A DNA stretch of 16,497 nucleotides from assembly GCA_964440265.1 (NCBI GenBank), contig CAYTRU010000020.1:1-16497 (forward strand), in the 5' to 3' direction. This stretch comes from CAYMUN01 sp964440265 (lineage in GTDB: Bacteria; Patescibacteriota; Saccharimonadia; Saccharimonadales; UBA4665). The position numbers and the translations under genes were made by a program. Positions 13,394-16,497 of this stretch are shown here, piece by piece; position 1 is the stretch's first letter; each line of letters starts with the position of its first letter. The notes beneath the pieces were generated by a model. The model was not told the origin of the DNA and did no database searches. It saw only the letters and a list, made by a program, of their open reading frames with translations.

Positions 13394-13487
13394 GTGAATT
13401 CCCTACGCCGGCATTATCCGAACAGGTTCCAAGGGTCGATAGCGCTGTCTATCCTCTCAGCCCGTCATGTACGAGCTCCCCTCACCG
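13394..13487 (-). promoter_or_regulatory. TPP riboswitch (THI element)
   Basis: The minus strand carries the conserved THI-box blocks in order: GGTGAGGGGAGCT at the P1/P2 side, GGGCTGAGAGGAT with the CTGAGA pyrimidine-sensor core, a variable P3 stem, GACCCTTGGAACCTG, and GGATAATGCCGGCGTAGGGAA with the pyrophosphate-sensor core. GTGA/TCAC at the ends form P1. The aptamer precedes a terminator and thiY, so high TPP should switch off the transporter operon. thiN lies upstream and is not controlled by it. Confidence 0.95.
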
Positions 13488-13497
13488 ATCTATGCTT

Positions 13498-13527
13498 ATG
13501 ATAAGCGCCTAGCCGCTGCTTTGTCAA
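13498..13527 (-). promoter_or_regulatory. Promoter of the riboswitch-thiYZX operon
   Basis: On the minus strand TTGACA (13527-13522) and TATCAT (13503-13498) are 18 nt apart, and the start would fall just before the aptamer. The TGA stop of thiN (13526-13524) is embedded in the -35 hexamer. Confidence 0.7.
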
Positions 13528-14165
13528 TTGATCTCGCCAGTATGGACGAACAATAGTGTGCCTTGTGTAAACTTCACGGTGGCCTGATCTTTGATTAGTA
13601 TATTGCTAATTCCCCGAGATATGCCCATGGTCAAAGTTTCGTCGCTGAGAGGATACTGCAGGCCGTTTGTTTTAATACCACTGACCTCAGGAGTTAGCGG
13701 CAGTAACGACAGTATGTCTTTTGAGCGGCCTGCGATCTGGACGGCCGCTGGCCCGGACTGAGCCCAGACGGCTGTAGATCCGTTCACGCATCGCAGCGGT
13801 ATAGCCTGGTCTGCGAGCAAAAATATATTGGCCAGAATGTGGTCAATCCGGTCGCCTTCAATACCGCCCAGTAGGGTGATCTGACTGGCATTTTTTCCTA
13901 GCGCGTACTGCAGCGCAAGTTCGGTGTCAGTTTCATCCTTTTCTGGATTGCACACGATCAGCTCGCAGCCTTTCCTTTTTAGTAACTGTTGGGTATCTTC
14001 GTCGAGGGAATCGAAATCGCCAATAACGACTTTAGGCAGAGTCTGAAAGTCCAGCGCTGTCTGGGCACCGCTATCAGCCGCGATGACTAGGTCGGCCTTA
14101 GTTAGAGCCTGGCGCACAAATCTGCCGTCTCGTAACACGCCGCCGGTAAAAATCACTACGTGCAT
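13524..14165 (-). CDS. thiN: Thiamin pyrophosphokinase (TPK)
   Basis: A 213-aa cytoplasmic enzyme that transfers pyrophosphate from ATP to thiamin, giving TPP directly. The TPK catalytic-domain motifs are all present: IAADSGA (28-34), VIGDFDS (47-53), KDETDTELAL (76-85) and GGIEGDRIDH (100-109). The C-terminal beta domain holds SLLPL, TNGLQYPL and SRGISNI (183-189), which form the thiamin site. The length matches bacterial ThiN. Transcription seems to start at its own ATG, since TTGTCG, 17 nt, TACTAT and 6 nt precede the codon. It sits upstream of the TPP riboswitch and so would be expressed regardless of TPP level. Confidence 0.95.
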   Translation of the reverse strand: MHVVIFTGGVLRDGRFVRQALTKADLVIAADSGAQTALDFQTLPKVVIGDFDSLDEDTQQLLKRKGCELIVCNPEKDETDTELALQYALGKNASQITLLGGIEGDRIDHILANIFLLADQAIPLRCVNGSTAVWAQSGPAAVQIAGRSKDILSLLPLTPEVSGIKTNGLQYPLSDETLTMGISRGISNILIKDQATVKFTQGTLLFVHTGEIN

Positions 14166-14171
14166 GACTTC

Positions 14172-14200
14172 ATAGTAGAGAATATACAGCTACCCGACAA
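14172..14200 (-). promoter_or_regulatory. Leaderless promoter of thiN
   Basis: On the minus strand TTGTCG (14200-14195), a 17-nt spacer and TACTAT (14177-14172) are followed by 6 nt and ATG 14165. The -35 overlaps the last codons of the upstream gene. There is no Shine-Dalgarno. Confidence 0.55.
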
Positions 14201-15329
14201 CTGTCTCTGGCAAGCTGATAGCACCGATAGATGGAGCGATGCTAACTTTGCGGTCGGGTAAAGGGCGTTTTCTAAGAATAACAATAGGGTATTCAATATC
14301 TAGCAAGATGTCTTCCACGCCACCCTGACCGTCATCAACGATCGTGGTGCCACGTTCTGGAGCAGTTTCCTGTGCTCCGAGATAATCAAGCACTCCTGTG
14401 ACGTAGACATCTCGAAATAGCGAGAAGACGTTGGTAGCAATGATCACCTCATCTAATTGACTGAGAGCGTCCTCTCTGGAGATCGTGCCAGCATGTACAG
14501 CAGCCCCCAGTCTTGTTTTGAGAGCCTGAATGTGAGTGACTTCTGCTCGACACTCATCTGTTTCATTATAGCCGTGCAGCTCAAGGAATCTGGGGTTTAA
14601 GTAACGTTTGGCTTGAGCCAGTGCGCCGCGGCCAGTCTGTGCTTCAGCTTCACCCAGGGCTAGTACTTCAAATACCGGCGTTCCGTCTTCGTATTGCACA
14701 TCGTTCACGATGTTAATATATTGCTCAACCGAGAGAAAGCGGTCATCTTTAGCAGCTAAAACTCGGACTGCTGCCGATAAACCGCCATTAGTGACTGGAT
14801 CACCCGATGACAATTGTGCGGCGTAGAGCTCGCCAGGATTGAGATTAGCGCCAATGTTGTGCAGGGCTGTAGTCAGATCGGGCCGGGACAAATAATGCTC
14901 CCATGACCGAGAAATAGCCAGTCGACCGCTTACTACAACGCCACCTTCTCCGCTTTGCGGTTCGATTGGGTAAAGTGGTAGTGGCTCAACGACGTTAGCT
15001 AAGAAGGTTACTACAGGGAAAGTTTCAGGAGGAATTTGATCGAGTGAAGCTTGTTGTAAGTCCAGGACAGTTAGTTGTGGTTGATAGCCTCTCTCCTGTA
15101 GGTCACGACAGATCACCCGTTCAAGCGGTGCTGTACCGCCAGCAATCGACACTACATCAATTGGACCCGGCGCATATGCTGCTTCAACGTAACCTATAAT
15201 TCCCGGCAAAGATGACTCGGCAAATTCTCGCCCACCGAAATGTGTAGTCCAATTGGGCAGGCCCTGCCGGTCGCCTGCAATGTTTGCGTCGAGACGAGGT
15301 GCCTCTCCTTGTAATGGCTGGAAACTCAT
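14190..15329 (-). CDS. Rossmann/methyltransferase-like protein coupled to core MetE
   Basis: A 379-aa soluble protein of no family I can name. Residues 57-91 look like the first half of a SAM-binding Rossmann fold: a strand IDVVSIAGG with glycine-containing motif I (59-66), a helix, and a second strand ending in Asp90 (LTVLDLQ). Another strand reads VVTFLANVVEPLP (106-118). After about residue 140 comes a helical region (SRSWEHYLSRPDLTTAL) and a long C-terminal part with no recognisable motif, ending in a hydrophobic tail. Its ATG overlaps the core-MetE stop by 4 bp (ATGA), with GGAG 7 nt before it, so the two are translationally coupled and probably work together. Its role could be methyl donation, an accessory function, or use of the product. 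Confidence 0.7.
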   Translation of the reverse strand: MSFQPLQGEAPRLDANIAGDRQGLPNWTTHFGGREFAESSLPGIIGYVEAAYAPGPIDVVSIAGGTAPLERVICRDLQERGYQPQLTVLDLQQASLDQIPPETFPVVTFLANVVEPLPLYPIEPQSGEGGVVVSGRLAISRSWEHYLSRPDLTTALHNIGANLNPGELYAAQLSSGDPVTNGGLSAAVRVLAAKDDRFLSVEQYINIVNDVQYEDGTPVFEVLALGEAEAQTGRGALAQAKRYLNPRFLELHGYNETDECRAEVTHIQALKTRLGAAVHAGTISREDALSQLDEVIIATNVFSLFRDVYVTGVLDYLGAQETAPERGTTIVDDGQGGVEDILLDIEYPIVILRKRPLPDRKVSIAPSIGAISLPETVVG

Positions 15330-16411
15330 AGTACTTCTCCGTTTAAAATTGTGGTAGCTTGGGCCAGATTGCGTAGCTTATTGAGGGCCGCATCCCGCGA
15401 GATTTCAAGTAGTCCACAGTCTGGTGACAGGATCAGCTGATCTTTCGGCACATGCCGTAGCGCCTCTTGACCGCGCTTGACTAACTCCTTAACTGTTTCA
15501 ATTCTTTCAATACCGACGTCCAGTACGCCAAGCATCACTGTTTTATTACCGATTGCCGACAAGATTGAAAGATCCAGATGGCTTTGCGCGCCTTCAATCG
15601 ACACAACATCAAGCTTGGAAGTGGACAGCCATGCTAGGATGTCACGGTAGTAATCTTTGTTAGCCTTGTAGTCAATGCCTTGCTTCTCCAGCGGCTTATT
15701 GGGGTAGCCTCGGCAAATATGGACTACAAAAGTAGCTTCATCTTCGAGACCGGCGAAACAGCGCTCCAGGGCCTGTATACCCCAAGTTTTGGCACGATCG
15801 GGAAAGCGTAGCAAGACGGGGTCGTCGAGCTGAATAATACGGCAACCGGCTTTAATAAGGGCTTCGATTTCGTGATGAATAGCAGCTGCATAGTCAAAAG
15901 CGATCCCTTCAAGGCTACCGTTATAATGTTTGTCAAACAACGAGTCGACAACCGTCGAAGGACCAGGTAGACAGATTTTGGGGATGGCGGTTGTGTGTCG
16001 CTTAGTAAACAAAAAATCATTGACGACGATCGGCTGTTTGTAGCTTATTTTGCTGGTTATGGTTGGCACTTGACGCTCGTAGATGCCGCCTCGATAGCTA
16101 ATCTTTTCCAAGGCGTCAAAATTAATACCTTGTAAGCCCTTCAGGACATGCATGACATACTGGCCGCGGCGTTCTTCACCGTCAGTTACGATATCAATTC
16201 CGGCTTGGTTCTGATCTTGAATGGCTGCAAGAGCAGCACGGTCCAGTAGCGTATAGAATTTTTTATCACCAAGTTCTCGGTGCCGTTCATCAAACAGAAA
16301 GCCGGTGCTGTCAATAAGCTCTCGGGCCGAGGTCTCGTAGAGATAGGACGGCTTGGGGTAGCTGCCGACAATAGCGCTTAGTATCTTGTTAGTTTGTTCT
16401 GGCAGTTTCAT
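15326..16411 (-). CDS. Core MetE-like zinc methyltransferase (folate-independent type)
   Basis: A 361-aa single-domain homologue of the C-terminal catalytic barrel of cobalamin-independent methionine synthase. The N-terminal half of classic MetE (about 750 aa in total) is absent. The zinc ligands are all recognisable: His231 and Cys233 (VVHICRGYP), Glu273 (SIEGAQS) and Cys332 (SPDCGL). AIVGSYPKP at 13-21 and TDGEERRGQY at 76-85 fit the family N-terminus and homocysteine site. Such short proteins (core MetE, Mes families) make methionine without folate-bound methyl donors. The ATG at 16411 has AAGGAG 7 nt upstream. It is coupled by a 4-bp overlap to the Rossmann-type gene. Another thiol acceptor is possible. 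Confidence 0.85.
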   Translation of the reverse strand: MKLPEQTNKILSAIVGSYPKPSYLYETSARELIDSTGFLFDERHRELGDKKFYTLLDRAALAAIQDQNQAGIDIVTDGEERRGQYVMHVLKGLQGINFDALEKISYRGGIYERQVPTITSKISYKQPIVVNDFLFTKRHTTAIPKICLPGPSTVVDSLFDKHYNGSLEGIAFDYAAAIHHEIEALIKAGCRIIQLDDPVLLRFPDRAKTWGIQALERCFAGLEDEATFVVHICRGYPNKPLEKQGIDYKANKDYYRDILAWLSTSKLDVVSIEGAQSHLDLSILSAIGNKTVMLGVLDVGIERIETVKELVKRGQEALRHVPKDQLILSPDCGLLEISRDAALNKLRNLAQATTILNGEVL

Positions 16412-16439
16412 GTAGTTACTCCTTATATCCTTTATGTAT

Positions 16440-16489
16440 ATCTGAAAACTAAAAAATCGGCCCTAGGCCGATTTGTGGTAGTTTCAGAT
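16440..16489 (-). terminator. Terminator-like hairpin in the leader of the core-MetE gene
   Basis: On the minus strand AAATCGGCC (16474-16466), loop TAG and GGCCGATTT (16462-16454) form a 9-bp stem followed by further T residues (six in a row from 16456). Outside it ATCTGAAACTA (16489-16479) pairs with TAGTTTTCAGAT (16451-16440), one base bulged. It may end an upstream gene or be the expression platform of a leader control element beyond the window edge. Confidence 0.7.
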
Positions 16490-16497
16490 TTTGTAAA

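Noticed and set aside
1..16497. CRISPR arrays, insertion sequences, integrases, attachment sites or a replication origin
   Set aside because: No regularly spaced repeats, transposase motifs or DnaA-box clusters were seen on either strand.

Overview
The window is a stretch of bacterial chromosome with short intergenic gaps. TGA is a working stop codon (it ends thiN, thiZ and the core-MetE gene), so the code is standard. There is no rRNA, tRNA, CRISPR array or insertion sequence to fix the taxonomy. Several transcription units appear to begin at the A of the start codon (leaderless), while others carry good Shine-Dalgarno sequences. Compact genes, many small orphan proteins and salvage-type cofactor genes would suit a candidate-phyla (Patescibacteria/Saccharibacteria-like) or other small-genome bacterium. 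That placement is an inference with low to moderate confidence.

Left part (1-2.5 kb): the tail of an unidentified gene, a uridine-kinase-like P-loop kinase on the minus strand, and a divergent PadR regulator followed by a HAAS/pentapeptide-repeat protein. Directly after this lies the 3' remnant of an ABC exporter ATPase that has lost everything upstream of its Q-loop. From 2.7 to 6.7 kb there are small, mostly separately transcribed genes. They are a 66-aa orphan, a single-pass membrane protein, a HisB-N-type HAD phosphatase, an acidic orphan, a P-loop kinase, a histidine phosphatase, and a convergent HAD-like pseudogene broken by one nonsense codon and one frameshift. A 20-bp inverted repeat with outward-facing extended -10 boxes lies at 6779-6833. 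From 6.9 to 9.1 kb a 520-aa polytopic membrane orphan is divergent from a SAM methyltransferase.

Right part (9.1-16.5 kb, all minus strand) is a vitamin/cofactor block. Reading in the direction of transcription, it holds a terminator-like hairpin, a core MetE (folate-independent type methionine synthase fold) overlapped by a Rossmann/methyltransferase-like partner, and thiamin pyrophosphokinase (thiN) with its own leaderless promoter. Next come a TPP riboswitch with an intrinsic terminator, the riboswitch-controlled NMT1/THI5-type ABC transporter (binding protein, ATPase, permease), and finally pdxS-pdxT, the two subunits of the R5P-dependent PLP synthase, behind a promoter with two dyads.

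Together these right-hand genes import thiamin or its pyrimidine precursor under TPP feedback, convert thiamin to TPP, make PLP de novo, and probably methylate homocysteine or a related thiol. The left half is a looser collection of phosphotransferases, phosphatases and orphans with two decaying genes.
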